Positions 43,794 through 50,608 of a DNA stretch of 64,000 nt are shown here, one piece after another. The position numbers were made by a program, and so were the translations under genes. Source of the stretch: Streptomyces sp. Tu6071 (GTDB taxonomy: Bacteria > Actinomycetota > Actinomycetes > Streptomycetales > Streptomycetaceae); the NCBI RefSeq assembly GCF_000213055.1, contig NZ_CM001165.1:2255445-2319444 (forward strand). The letters are read 5' to 3'. The notes beneath the pieces were generated by a model. It made no database searches. It was not told the origin of the DNA and saw only the letters and a list, made by a program, of their open reading frames with translations. Position 1 is the first letter of the stretch, and each line of letters starts with the position of its first letter.

Positions 43794-44425
43794 CACGCCA
43801 CCTCCCGCACGGCGTCGCGCCGGCCCGAGCGGCGCGCGGTGACCAACCCGAGGAGACGGCTGGCGAACGGGGCCTTTATGGGCCGGTGCGCTCGCTTGGC
43901 CTCGTACATCGCTTCGTCCGCCCGCGCCAGCAGCGCGGACAGGTCGCCGCCGGGGTGGTCGGCGGCCCGCACCCACCCGAGGGAAACGGTCGCGGCGACC
44001 TCGGACGGCTGCCCCTCGGCGGGGCGGGCGAGGACGCCGTGAAGGAGTGTGAGGAGGTCGGCGGCGGTGCCGTCCGTGTCGATCAGGACGGCGGCGAACT
44101 CGTCCCCGCCGAGGCGCCCGCACACGCCGTTCGGGCCCGTGGCGTGGGCGAGGCGGCGGGCGACGGAGGCGAGGAGCGCGTCACCGGCGGCGTGGCCGTG
44201 GCGGTCGTTGACCTGCTTGAAGTGGTCCACGTCCGCCAGCACCACCACCGCACGCTCATCGCGGAGCAGACGCCGGGCCTTGCGGGTGAACGCGTCCCGC
44301 GTCCACAAGCCGGTGAGCGGGTCGCGGCGGGCCCGGGTCAGCCCCCGCCGCAGGGAGAGCACGTGGGCTGCCCACCCGGCGACGAGCGGGGCCGCCGTGG
44401 CAAGAGCGGTCAGGGTCTCGCTCAC
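43793..44425 (-). CDS. GGDEF-domain nucleotide cyclase (diguanylate cyclase type)
   Basis: 210 aa: one N-terminal membrane helix (about 5-25) and a GGDEF domain (about 35-180). The key parts are intact: DPLTGL 35-40, metal Asp in LADVDHFK 63-70, NDRHGHAAGD and GGDEF 106-110. The residues before GGDEF (GPNGVCGRL) lack the RxxD inhibitory site, so product feedback is not expected. There is no sensory domain. GTG 44425 overlaps the stop of the Pycsar-like gene (GTGA), so both are made together. The likely product is c-di-GMP, but a different cyclic nucleotide cannot be excluded. Confidence 0.92.
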   Translation of the reverse strand: MSETLTALATAAPLVAGWAAHVLSLRRGLTRARRDPLTGLWTRDAFTRKARRLLRDERAVVVLADVDHFKQVNDRHGHAAGDALLASVARRLAHATGPNGVCGRLGGDEFAAVLIDTDGTAADLLTLLHGVLARPAEGQPSEVAATVSLGWVRAADHPGGDLSALLARADEAMYEAKRAHRPIKAPFASRLLGLVTARRSGRRDAVREVA

Positions 44426-44871
44426 GACGCACCCCCGATCAGCGCCAGAAGCGCGGCGAGGACGAGGAAGGCGCAGCCGACCCCGGTCAGGTCCACAGCG
44501 CGCCGCAGATCCGTGTACTTCACGACCGGGATTCGGGACAGCCCCGCGACATCGGCCGCGAGGTCGCCGCGCACGGCGGTGGCGATCTCCTCAGCCGTGA
44601 GCGTCGCCCACAACGGGAAGCCGTGACGGCCCCCCAGGTTCGGGCGCACCGAGCGCAGCAGCAGCCCGGCCGCCGCAAGCAGCAGCACGGTCCCCAGCCC
44701 GCCCGCCACCCAGGCCGAGACGGTGAGCGGGGCATCCTTGGCCAGACTCCAGGAACCGGCGAGGACCGCGCCGAGGAAAGCCAGCAGCAACCCCGTCTTC
44801 GTGTCCGTCCGCGCGATCTCCGCCTTCACCTCGGCGTGCGCCGCCTTCACGAACGCGTCCGGGGCACTCAT
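44422..44871 (-). CDS. Pycsar-effector-like three-helix membrane protein (DUF5706 type)
   Basis: 149 aa. N-terminal amphipathic AHAEVKAEIARTDTKTG, two membrane helices (26-43 and 51-73), a soluble segment (74-124, NLGGRHGFPLWATLT, LSRIPVVKY) and a third helix (126-146). This layout is that of the PycTM/DUF5706 proteins, where the TM protein disrupts the membrane when a cyclic nucleotide accumulates. Here the cognate cyclase gene overlaps it and is of GGDEF type. An alternative is a structural role in transfer. Overlaps DUF6284 by 4 bp. Confidence 0.75.
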   Translation of the reverse strand: MSAPDAFVKAAHAEVKAEIARTDTKTGLLLAFLGAVLAGSWSLAKDAPLTVSAWVAGGLGTVLLLAAAGLLLRSVRPNLGGRHGFPLWATLTAEEIATAVRGDLAADVAGLSRIPVVKYTDLRRAVDLTGVGCAFLVLAALLALIGGAS

Positions 44872-45134
44872 GCCGCACCGCCCGACTGCCGCCCGAAGGC
44901 GACGTTCGCCAGGGCGGCCCGCTCCCGCAGCACCCGCCGCTGCGCCCGGCGCAGCCGCGCGGTGTCCAGCTCGTTCGGAACGCGGTCAAGGGTGAGGATC
45001 TGCGCGTCGAGGAGGTCAACGTCCGCGAGGATCGCGGGCATCTCCACCTCGACCGCGTCCAGCTCGGCGGCCGTCGGCTCCAGCCAGTCCGCGAACGCCG
45101 TAACGGCGTCCTGAACAGTAACGATGTGATCCAT
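44868..45134 (-). CDS. DUF6284 family small protein
   Basis: 88 aa, acidic first half (DWLEPTAAELDAVEVEMPAI) and a basic second half (TARLRRAQRRVLRERAAL); probably two helices. It is the first gene of the operon with the Pycsar-like protein, GGDEF and SpdB. AAGGGAGA lies about ten bases upstream of the ATG. Function unknown. Confidence 0.75.
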   Translation of the reverse strand: MDHIVTVQDAVTAFADWLEPTAAELDAVEVEMPAILADVDLLDAQILTLDRVPNELDTARLRRAQRRVLRERAALANVAFGRQSGGAA

Positions 45135-45174
45135 GGGTCGTGATCTCCCTTGCAGGTGGGCAACGGCCCGAACA

Positions 45175-45204
45175 GAGCCCCCGGTGTTCCAGCACCGGGG
45201 GCTC
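45175..45204 (-). terminator. 12-bp hairpin in the operon leader (attenuator candidate)
   Basis: Perfect arms (45175-45186 / 45193-45204) with loop TTCCAG. It lies upstream of the DUF6284 gene, not at the end of any gene. Confidence 0.55.
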
Positions 45205-45577
45205 ACGCCGTTGGGATCGGAAACTCCGGCTCCCCGCGCTCCCCCTCGTATCGCCGCAGCGGACGGGACGAGGGGGAGAGGCAGCCGGCCGCCGCGACCG
45301 GAAGGCTGTGTGTGCGGCGGGATGACGCGAAGGGCGTTACCGCTCGTACCGGTCCAGCACGAGCGGCGCCGAGGGCAATCGAAGGAACACAGGGGCTCCC
45401 TGAGGTCGAAGTGCAAGTTGCTGCGCGAACCTGAGCCGCGCTGACCGCCTTTATGTCTTCGGGAGGCGGTGGCCCATGGATTCAGTTGTCAAGGAACGAT
45501 CAACTCGGGGCCCCAACTGCACGAGCTATCCCGAACCGAAGCCCCCGATGTTCAGGAGCGGCGTTCACGAGACCCAG

Positions 45578-45601
45578 ACTGGACCGGTGGACCGGTCCAG
45601 T
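45578..45601. promoter_or_regulatory. GntR operator candidate 1
   Basis: Arms ACTGGACCGGT / ACCGGTCCAGT separated by GG. It matches two other sites in the element. Confidence 0.7.
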
Positions 45602-45675
45602 CAAGCGTCAAACACAGACTTGCCAGCGAACAAGCGACGTTTCCGCAGCTCAGGCGACCTAAAAAGACGTCAAAA

Positions 45676-45703
45676 AAGCTGGACCGGCTGACCGGTCCAG
45701 CTT
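45676..45703. promoter_or_regulatory. GntR operator candidate 2
   Basis: Arms AAGCTGGACCGG / CCGGTCCAGCTT with a 4-nt centre. Its centre lies 100 bp from that of site 1. Confidence 0.7.
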
Positions 45704-45721
45704 GCCCGAGGGGGTGAACGC

Positions 45722-46438
45722 CTACATGGCGTAGGTGTCCACCTGCTCGAAGAGGGCGGCGGGAGTGACCCCCTCCTCGCACACGAGGGGGCGGCCCTCT
45801 TGGTCGTACGCGGTGTGGAGCAGAACAGCGACCGCGCTCCCCTTGGCGACGTTCAGCCGCTCGCCTTCGACCTCGGTCGCCAGGCGGACCGTAGTGACGT
45901 CCACGCCCTCCACCGGAAACCGCCCAGTCTGCCGGCGAACGTAGCGCGTGGTGCCTTCGGCGATGGGCGCCGCGTCAGACAAGCGCGGCGCCGCTTCGCC
46001 GATCGACCGGGGGAACCACGCTTCCACGTAGCTGTTCGGGCTGCCGTCCGGCAACTGGAGGACCCGAATCCGCCGGAGGGCGAGTTCGCCCGGCTCGGCA
46101 CGTAGCGCCTCGGCGATATGCGGAGGCGGCTCCGCCCAATCCGGCTCACCGACCCGAAGGAACGGCATCCCGCCGAGGACGCGCGCAGACCCGGCTCGGC
46201 GAGCGCCAGCCGGCCGCGCGACGGGCGTCTCGGTCACGACGAACCCCGTTCCCTGCTTGGCCACGACGATGCCGTCGCCGCGCAGCACGTCCACCGCCTT
46301 GATGGCAGTGGCTCGTGACACATTCCACTGCTCGGCCAACTCTCGCCCCGAAGGGATGGTGTCGCCGGGACCGTACTCACCTGCGGCAATGCGTGCGCGC
46401 AGCGATTCCGCGATCTCTTCGTATTTCAGGACAGCCAT
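45722..46438 (-). CDS. GntR-family (HutC/UTRA) repressor, KorSA-like
   Basis: 238-aa regulator. The winged-HTH is at residues 5-70 (YEEIAESLRARIAAGEYGPGD, ELAEQWNVSRATAIKAVDVLR) and a UTRA ligand-binding domain spans about 95-235. In AICEs and Streptomyces plasmids such Kor proteins repress transfer genes and themselves. It lies upstream of the operon it should control, and matching palindromes lie on both sides of the gene. ATG 46438 is preceded by AAGGGAA. Confidence 0.9.
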   Translation of the reverse strand: MAVLKYEEIAESLRARIAAGEYGPGDTIPSGRELAEQWNVSRATAIKAVDVLRGDGIVVAKQGTGFVVTETPVARPAGARRAGSARVLGGMPFLRVGEPDWAEPPPHIAEALRAEPGELALRRIRVLQLPDGSPNSYVEAWFPRSIGEAAPRLSDAAPIAEGTTRYVRRQTGRFPVEGVDVTTVRLATEVEGERLNVAKGSAVAVLLHTAYDQEGRPLVCEEGVTPAALFEQVDTYAM

Positions 46439-46458
46439 GGTTTCCCTTACCTCGCGCG

Positions 46459-46480
46459 CTGGACTGGTCCACCGGTACGC
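46459..46480. promoter_or_regulatory. GntR operator candidate 3, between divergent genes
   Basis: CTGGACTGGT / ACCGGTAC with a CC centre, the same consensus as sites 1 and 2 but with a degenerate right end. It lies between the GntR gene and the methyltransferase gene, ending 4 bp before the -10 GATACT (46484-46489) of the latter. Confidence 0.65.
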
Positions 46481-46495
46481 AACGATACTGCGGTC

Positions 46496-47305
46496 ATGTC
46501 GAATCTCGAATTGGCTCCCTCCGTGATGCGGTTCTACGGCGAGACGGTGAACGAGGACGCACGCCTGCGCGCCACGGCGGACGGGCGCATGGAGCTGGTG
46601 CGCACGCAGGAGCTTCTGCGTCGTTTTCTCCCCGATGCGCCGGCCCGAGTCCTGGACGTAGGCGGGGCAACCGGCATTCACGCGGAGTGGCTGGTCAAGG
46701 ACGGCTACGAAGTCACGGTGGTGGACCCCGTGCCCCGTCACGTGGAGCAAGCATCCGCCGTGTGTCGTGCCGTCGTGGGGGACGCGAGGTCCCTGCCGGA
46801 GCCGGATGAGACCTTCGACGCCGTGCAGCTCCTTGGCCCCCTCTACCATCTGCCGGCCGAAGAGGACCGGCGCAAGGCGCTCGCGGAAGCCTGCCGCGTC
46901 GTGAAGCCTGGGGGCCTGATCGCGGCGGCTGCTATCAACCGCTACGCCTCCCTCTTCGAGCACGTCACGTACGCGCACCTGCACACGGACCGGATGCGCG
47001 CCTCCGTCTCGAAGATCCTGGCGACGGCGGTGCACGACGGGGCCAGGGGCTTCACCCTGGCCTACTTCCACAGGGCCGAGGAACTGGCGGCGGAGCTGAG
47101 CGGCGCCGGCCTCACAGGCGTACAGGTCTTCGGGATTGAGGGGCCCGCCTGGTCGCTCGTGAAGGCCGCCGAGCAGCAACCGGGCAGCGGCCCCACTGAC
47201 GACCTGATCGCCTCCGCTCTGGAAGCGGCCAGGATGGCAGAGCCCTACCCCGAACTGCTCGCCGCTAGTTCGCACCTTCTGGCGGTAGGCCGAGCGCCGC
47301 AGTAG
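46496..47305 (+). CDS. Class I SAM-dependent methyltransferase
   Basis: 269 aa. Motif I is VLDVGGATGIHAEWL, motif II TVVDPVPRHV, and the post-II region is ETFDAVQLLGPLYHL; no metal or DNA-recognition signature is seen, so a small-molecule substrate is likely. The ATG is six bases after a -10 like GATACT and has no SD, so it is probably leaderless, and the GntR operator overlaps its -35 region. It may be a cargo gene under the transfer repressor. Confidence 0.85.
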   Translation: MSNLELAPSVMRFYGETVNEDARLRATADGRMELVRTQELLRRFLPDAPARVLDVGGATGIHAEWLVKDGYEVTVVDPVPRHVEQASAVCRAVVGDARSLPEPDETFDAVQLLGPLYHLPAEEDRRKALAEACRVVKPGGLIAAAAINRYASLFEHVTYAHLHTDRMRASVSKILATAVHDGARGFTLAYFHRAEELAAELSGAGLTGVQVFGIEGPAWSLVKAAEQQPGSGPTDDLIASALEAARMAEPYPELLAASSHLLAVGRAPQ

Positions 47306-47351
47306 ACGATGTCGCGGCCCCCTGACAGGGTCACCTGGACATGCCGTCAGC

Positions 47352-47588
47352 TCAAACGATGTGCACCCGCTCGTAAGCACCATCTGGTCCGCGCAACAGA
47401 AGGTCGGACCCTTCTCCTTTCTGGGACTCAAGGTACGCATAGATCTGGACGGCACGGTTGATCACGTCTGTCTTCGAGAGACCGGTCTGATCGACTAGTT
47501 CTGCGATTGCCTTTACAGCGGGCGGGACCAGGGTTACGGAGTATCGCTCGCTGGACGGAGGGCGAGTTACGCCCGAGGTATGGGACAT
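47352..47588 (-). CDS. Ribbon-helix-helix-type small protein
   Basis: 78 aa with an RHH-like core: strand RYSVTLVP then helices KAIAELVDQTGLSK and TDVINRAVQIYAYL. Such proteins are antitoxin-like or plasmid-copy regulators. Codon use (GTA, ACA, CTA, AAA) is less biased than in host genes, a sign of accessory origin. No toxin gene adjoins it. Two short palindromes lie in its upstream region. Confidence 0.7.
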   Translation of the reverse strand: MSHTSGVTRPPSSERYSVTLVPPAVKAIAELVDQTGLSKTDVINRAVQIYAYLESQKGEGSDLLLRGPDGAYERVHIV

Positions 47589-47685
47589 CTGGTCCCCCTT
47601 CCTTATGAACGCCGCATGCGGCTTCGGGCGGAGTTGGGCCGTGGCAGGTCTCGCGCGGTCATGAACACCATAGCCGCGCGAAGCT

Positions 47686-47751
47686 GGTGCGTCTACGCAC
47701 CTAAAATGCTACTGTCTGATGCGCGAGGGGGATAGACGCACCCTCGCGCAT
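47686..47751. promoter_or_regulatory. Palindromes upstream of the RHH gene
   Basis: GGTGCGT-ct-ACGCACC at 47686-47701, and the same GGTGCGTCTA string in reverse at 47734-47743 inside the loop region of a perfect 11-bp hairpin (47719-47729 / 47741-47751). They look like autoregulatory sites for the RHH protein. Confidence 0.5.
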
Positions 47752-47858
47752 TCGAGTGACCGCAACGAGCGCAGAGCGAGGTGGAGAAGTGCAGCAGCCA
47801 AGGCTCAGTTACCGCCTGGGGGATGAAACCTAGGGCTGGGCCTCCGTCGGGAGACCTA

Positions 47859-48170
47859 ATGATCGAGCGCCCTGACGCGCGTCAGAACGACAACTTGGAT
47901 CAGCCGACTTCGGCTGCCTACGTCACCTTCAGTACCACCCCCGATGGCCCTTCGGTCACCATGAGCGTCCCCTCGGGGCAGTCGCACCTGATGTTGGCGA
48001 CTGTGCCGACGGTCACTGGGGTGTTGGGGTCTGCTTTGGGCCCCTACCTGATGGCGCGCGCATTGGACGTGGTTGGCACTGGAACGCCCTGGCAGCTCCA
48101 GAGTGGCCTGCTTACTTTGGCGGCCTTGCTGCCGATGGCGTACATCGTGATCAGCCGCCGCACCAACTAG
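47859..48170 (+). CDS. Small membrane protein of the AICE, unknown function
   Basis: 103 aa with a polar N-terminal half (to about residue 50) and two membrane helices (about 52-70 and 80-98). ATG 47859 is chosen over 47781 because GGGAG precedes it by about six bases. It is the last gene before attR, and a near-perfect hairpin follows. Confidence 0.55.
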   Translation: MIERPDARQNDNLDQPTSAAYVTFSTTPDGPSVTMSVPSGQSHLMLATVPTVTGVLGSALGPYLMARALDVVGTGTPWQLQSGLLTLAALLPMAYIVISRRTN

Positions 48171-48210
48171 CCAAACGGGCCTGCCGAGCCTATGAGGATC
48201 GTGCGCAACT

Positions 48211-48243
48211 CGTGTACCCCCCGATGACATCGGGGGGTACACG
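48211..48243. terminator. 16-bp inverted repeat with a 1-nt centre
   Basis: Perfect arms around A48227. It lies 40 bp after the last plus-strand gene of the element and could end transcription from either side or extrude as a cruciform. Confidence 0.65.
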
Positions 48244-48352
48244 TCGTAATCCCCCAGCTCAACTCGACTCCTGAGGCAAGCCGATCCCCCGCCGGAAATA
48301 TCGGTCTGCGACCGTGGATCAGAGATAGGACACCGGGCCCCCAAGGCTCCCC

Positions 48353-48371
48353 GCGACACACCCCAGACACA
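48353..48371 (+). repeat. Putative integrase arm site, right copy
   Basis: Same 19 bp as 33997-34015; 75 bp inside the attR core. In the circular element both copies flank attP. Confidence 0.6.
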
Positions 48372-48446
48372 GGCCCCCTCCTCGACGGGCCCGCTCCCCA
48401 CTCGACCGCAGGTCAACGCCCGTTCGACGCCCTAACCCCGCATCCT

Positions 48447-48488
48447 CTCCGGAGCCGTGTGCGCAGGTTCGAATCCTGCCGGGGGCAC
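48447..48488 (+). repeat. attR core (42-bp direct repeat)
   Basis: Exact copy of the tRNA-Arg 3' half, lacking the 5' half, so not a functional tRNA gene. Confidence 0.95.
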
Positions 48489-48507
48489 CTTGGACGAGGT
48501 GCCGATG

Positions 48508-48545
48508 AAGACCCCGCCGCCAGCGGAAGCTGGATGCGGGGTCTT
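48508..48545 (+). terminator. Displaced native tRNA-Arg terminator
   Basis: 10-bp stem AAGACCCCGC / GCGGGGTCTT with a T-run, 20 bp after attR; before integration it would have followed the tRNA directly. Confidence 0.75.
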
Positions 48546-48637
48546 TTCGCGTTCGGCCGGAGCGGGCCGAGAGGCCGGAAAGCGGGCTGCGCCGCCGCGC
48601 CTGCGCGCGAGGGTGGGGGGCAGCCCGGTCGCGGGGG

Positions 48638-50449
48638 CTACTGGTGTGCGGGGGCGGACAGCATGCACAGCGCTCGGTGGTAGGCGACCTGTGACGCGTC
48701 GATGGTGTGCTCGGACACGCGGCGGAGCTCTCCGGGCGAGGCCCCTCCGTCCATCCGCCGCACCACCCAGTGCTCGTCGACGTAGATCGCGAACCCGTCG
48801 AACAGCGCGTGGTCGTTGGGGCACAGGCAGAGCAGGTTGCCCAGCACATCCGGACCATTGTGCGGGGCGCCGAGGCCCCGGATGTGCGCTGCTTGGACGA
48901 AGGACCTGCCTCCGTGCTCCAGTTGGGTGCCGCACACCTGGCAGCGTCCCCCATGCAGTTCCTTCACCTGCTGCGCGTACGCGGAATTCCGGATGATTCT
49001 GGAGTAGCCGCCCTTCCGGCGTCCAGCGGGCCCTGCCGTTTCTTCGTGTTCCGCCTCACGCTGCCCCGGGAGGAGAGCAGCGCCGTCCGGGCGTGTGTCG
49101 CTCGTTTCGCCCTGGGCGTTCTCGTAGCCACCGAGCCCGACCCGCTGAAGCAACTCGCGCTGGTCGATGCCGCCAAGCGCACCCCGGCACAGCGTGGCGA
49201 CGGTCTCCAGCCGGGTGGTGGCATTCTTCAGCTTTTCGGCTGCGGGAAGGCTGAGGCCGACGATCGGCGGTGCCTCGTCGGATTCCTCGGGCGCCCCTTC
49301 GAGCGAGAGGTCTTCGAAACTTCCCCGTACTTCCCAGAGTTCGTCGTGGCGCAGCCACTCGAAAGAGGAGCCGTTCGAGGCGTCCTCGGCCTCCCGCTCG
49401 CTGAAATCGGCCAGGAGCGGGCCCATCTCCTCCCGGAGGCGGGGCAAGGGCAACAGGCGCGGCTTTTCCTTCGCGATCCGCGAAGACGCCCACAGGAGCG
49501 CGAGCGATTCGGGCCGATCGGCGGCTACGCGCTTCGCCTCGCCCGGAATGTTCAGCGCCGCGATGCGGTCACGCAGGGTGGAGCCTCCAGGGGCCGTGGC
49601 GGTCGTCGGCCTCACACCCGCGCCTCCGGGGCCTTCACCGCCGCCCGGGAAAAGGGAGGCGGCGTTCGCGTAGTCGCTCGCCGATTTGAGGGTGAGGCTC
49701 CTCAGGCTGCTCCCCAGGGCGAAGTGGCTCAGCACCGGCTTCGCCGATACAGCGGGCGTGAAGTGCTCCACGTTCCCCAGAGCCATCACGTGCTCCCAGG
49801 TCTCGCCCTCCTCGTCAGCGCCCCACACATTCCTGGCCAGTTCAGAATTGCGCATGAGGTGCAGGATGCGCGCGCGGGCGATGAAATGATGGCTGTGGTA
49901 GAAGAACACGTCGTCCCCGACCCGACGCCCCTCCAGCGCTTTCGTCTTCGCGTGCCAGGGCACGGAGCACGGGGTGCTGCCCCAGAGCCAGACAGTCCCC
50001 CCGGGGTACAGCTCTCGCATCAGTCCGGCGTCTTCGCCGAGGTACTTCTCGATGTCCGCCAGCGCGACGCCGTCACGCACGGTGTCGGTGAAGTGGCGAG
50101 GGGCGCCGGCCTTCAGGCCACGCGGCTGGAGAACCAACTGAGGAGCCCGGGCGGGCACATCCGCCTCCGCGGCGGCGCCGCGCTCCACGACGAACCCCGC
50201 CTGTTCCAACCGCTCCGCGATCGCCTCCTCGCCGCCGGTCAGTTCCTCGGGCAGGGGCCAGTGGCCCGCCCCGTAGCGCTGAGCCAGCGAGGCGATCGTG
50301 TGCGCGTCGTAGCGCTTGTTGTCGAGAACCATCCGCGAAAACCCCGCCAGGCCGAAGCCGTAGTGCTCACGCAGCCCCTCGTGCCCCAGTTGCTCGTATT
50401 CCGCCACAGCCGCCAGCACGCTCGGCCGTGATACGCCACTCAATCCCAT
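48638..50449 (-). CDS. ScoMcrA-like HNH endonuclease (putative type IV restriction enzyme)
   Basis: 603 aa. The N-terminal ~90 residues resemble the head domain of ScoMcrA-type enzymes (GVSRPSVLAAVAEYEQLG, HYGFG, NKRYDAHTIASLA). Residues ~150-232 look like a PUA/EVE-type reader (TVWLWGSTP, DDVFFYHSHHFIARARI). The C-terminal HNH (503-552) has CQVCG, AAHI, GNLLCLCPNDHALFDG. Such proteins cut DNA carrying modified bases or phosphorothioates. It lies outside attR, thus chromosomal or in a second island. ATG 50449 has a weak SD. Confidence 0.75.
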   Translation of the reverse strand: MGLSGVSRPSVLAAVAEYEQLGHEGLREHYGFGLAGFSRMVLDNKRYDAHTIASLAQRYGAGHWPLPEELTGGEEAIAERLEQAGFVVERGAAAEADVPARAPQLVLQPRGLKAGAPRHFTDTVRDGVALADIEKYLGEDAGLMRELYPGGTVWLWGSTPCSVPWHAKTKALEGRRVGDDVFFYHSHHFIARARILHLMRNSELARNVWGADEEGETWEHVMALGNVEHFTPAVSAKPVLSHFALGSSLRSLTLKSASDYANAASLFPGGGEGPGGAGVRPTTATAPGGSTLRDRIAALNIPGEAKRVAADRPESLALLWASSRIAKEKPRLLPLPRLREEMGPLLADFSEREAEDASNGSSFEWLRHDELWEVRGSFEDLSLEGAPEESDEAPPIVGLSLPAAEKLKNATTRLETVATLCRGALGGIDQRELLQRVGLGGYENAQGETSDTRPDGAALLPGQREAEHEETAGPAGRRKGGYSRIIRNSAYAQQVKELHGGRCQVCGTQLEHGGRSFVQAAHIRGLGAPHNGPDVLGNLLCLCPNDHALFDGFAIYVDEHWVVRRMDGGASPGELRRVSEHTIDASQVAYHRALCMLSAPAHQ

Positions 50450-50608
50450 GCCCGAAACAGTAATAGGACGGTACGACAATGCCCTGACTCCTCTTGCCCG
50501 TTGGGCGTCCACTCCGGCTACCCGACTTTCCACGGGCGCCACGGAACTACGCCGGACGGGTCACCGGCACCTGCCACGCCGAAAAGCTCGGCACCTCGCG
50601 CGGAGTGG

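Larger units (their letters stand above)
45135..45721 (-). promoter_or_regulatory. Control region of the transfer/second-messenger operon
   Basis: 587 bp without a supported gene. From the upstream (right) end it holds two GntR-type palindromes (45676-45703 and 45578-45601) and a 12-bp hairpin (45175-45204) only 41 bp before the first gene. It therefore looks like a promoter region under repression followed by a long leader of up to 400 nt ending in an attenuator-like hairpin. Confidence 0.6.
33847..48488. mobile_element. Integrated AICE (prim-pol replication type), 14.6 kb
   Basis: Bounded by a 42-bp direct repeat, the left copy being the 3' half of tRNA-Arg(CCG). Contents in minus-strand order from the right: GntR/UTRA regulator, DUF6284, Pycsar-like membrane protein, GGDEF cyclase, SpdB, RRQRL-type zinc protein, HExxH protein, TraB/FtsK translocase, small membrane protein, C5-methyltransferase, prim-pol, a small protein, DUF3631 ATPase, xis, int. 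Two plus-strand genes and an RHH gene lie near attR. There are no phage structural genes and no relaxase, so transfer should be of double-stranded DNA via the translocase. Confidence 0.95.

Noticed and set aside
48447..48488. Second tRNA-Arg gene
   Set aside because: Only the 3' half is present; no acceptor 5' strand, D-arm or anticodon stem 5' strand precedes it.
33847..48488. Prophage
   Set aside because: No capsid, tail, terminase or lysis genes; the TraB-type translocase and Spd proteins identify a conjugative element.
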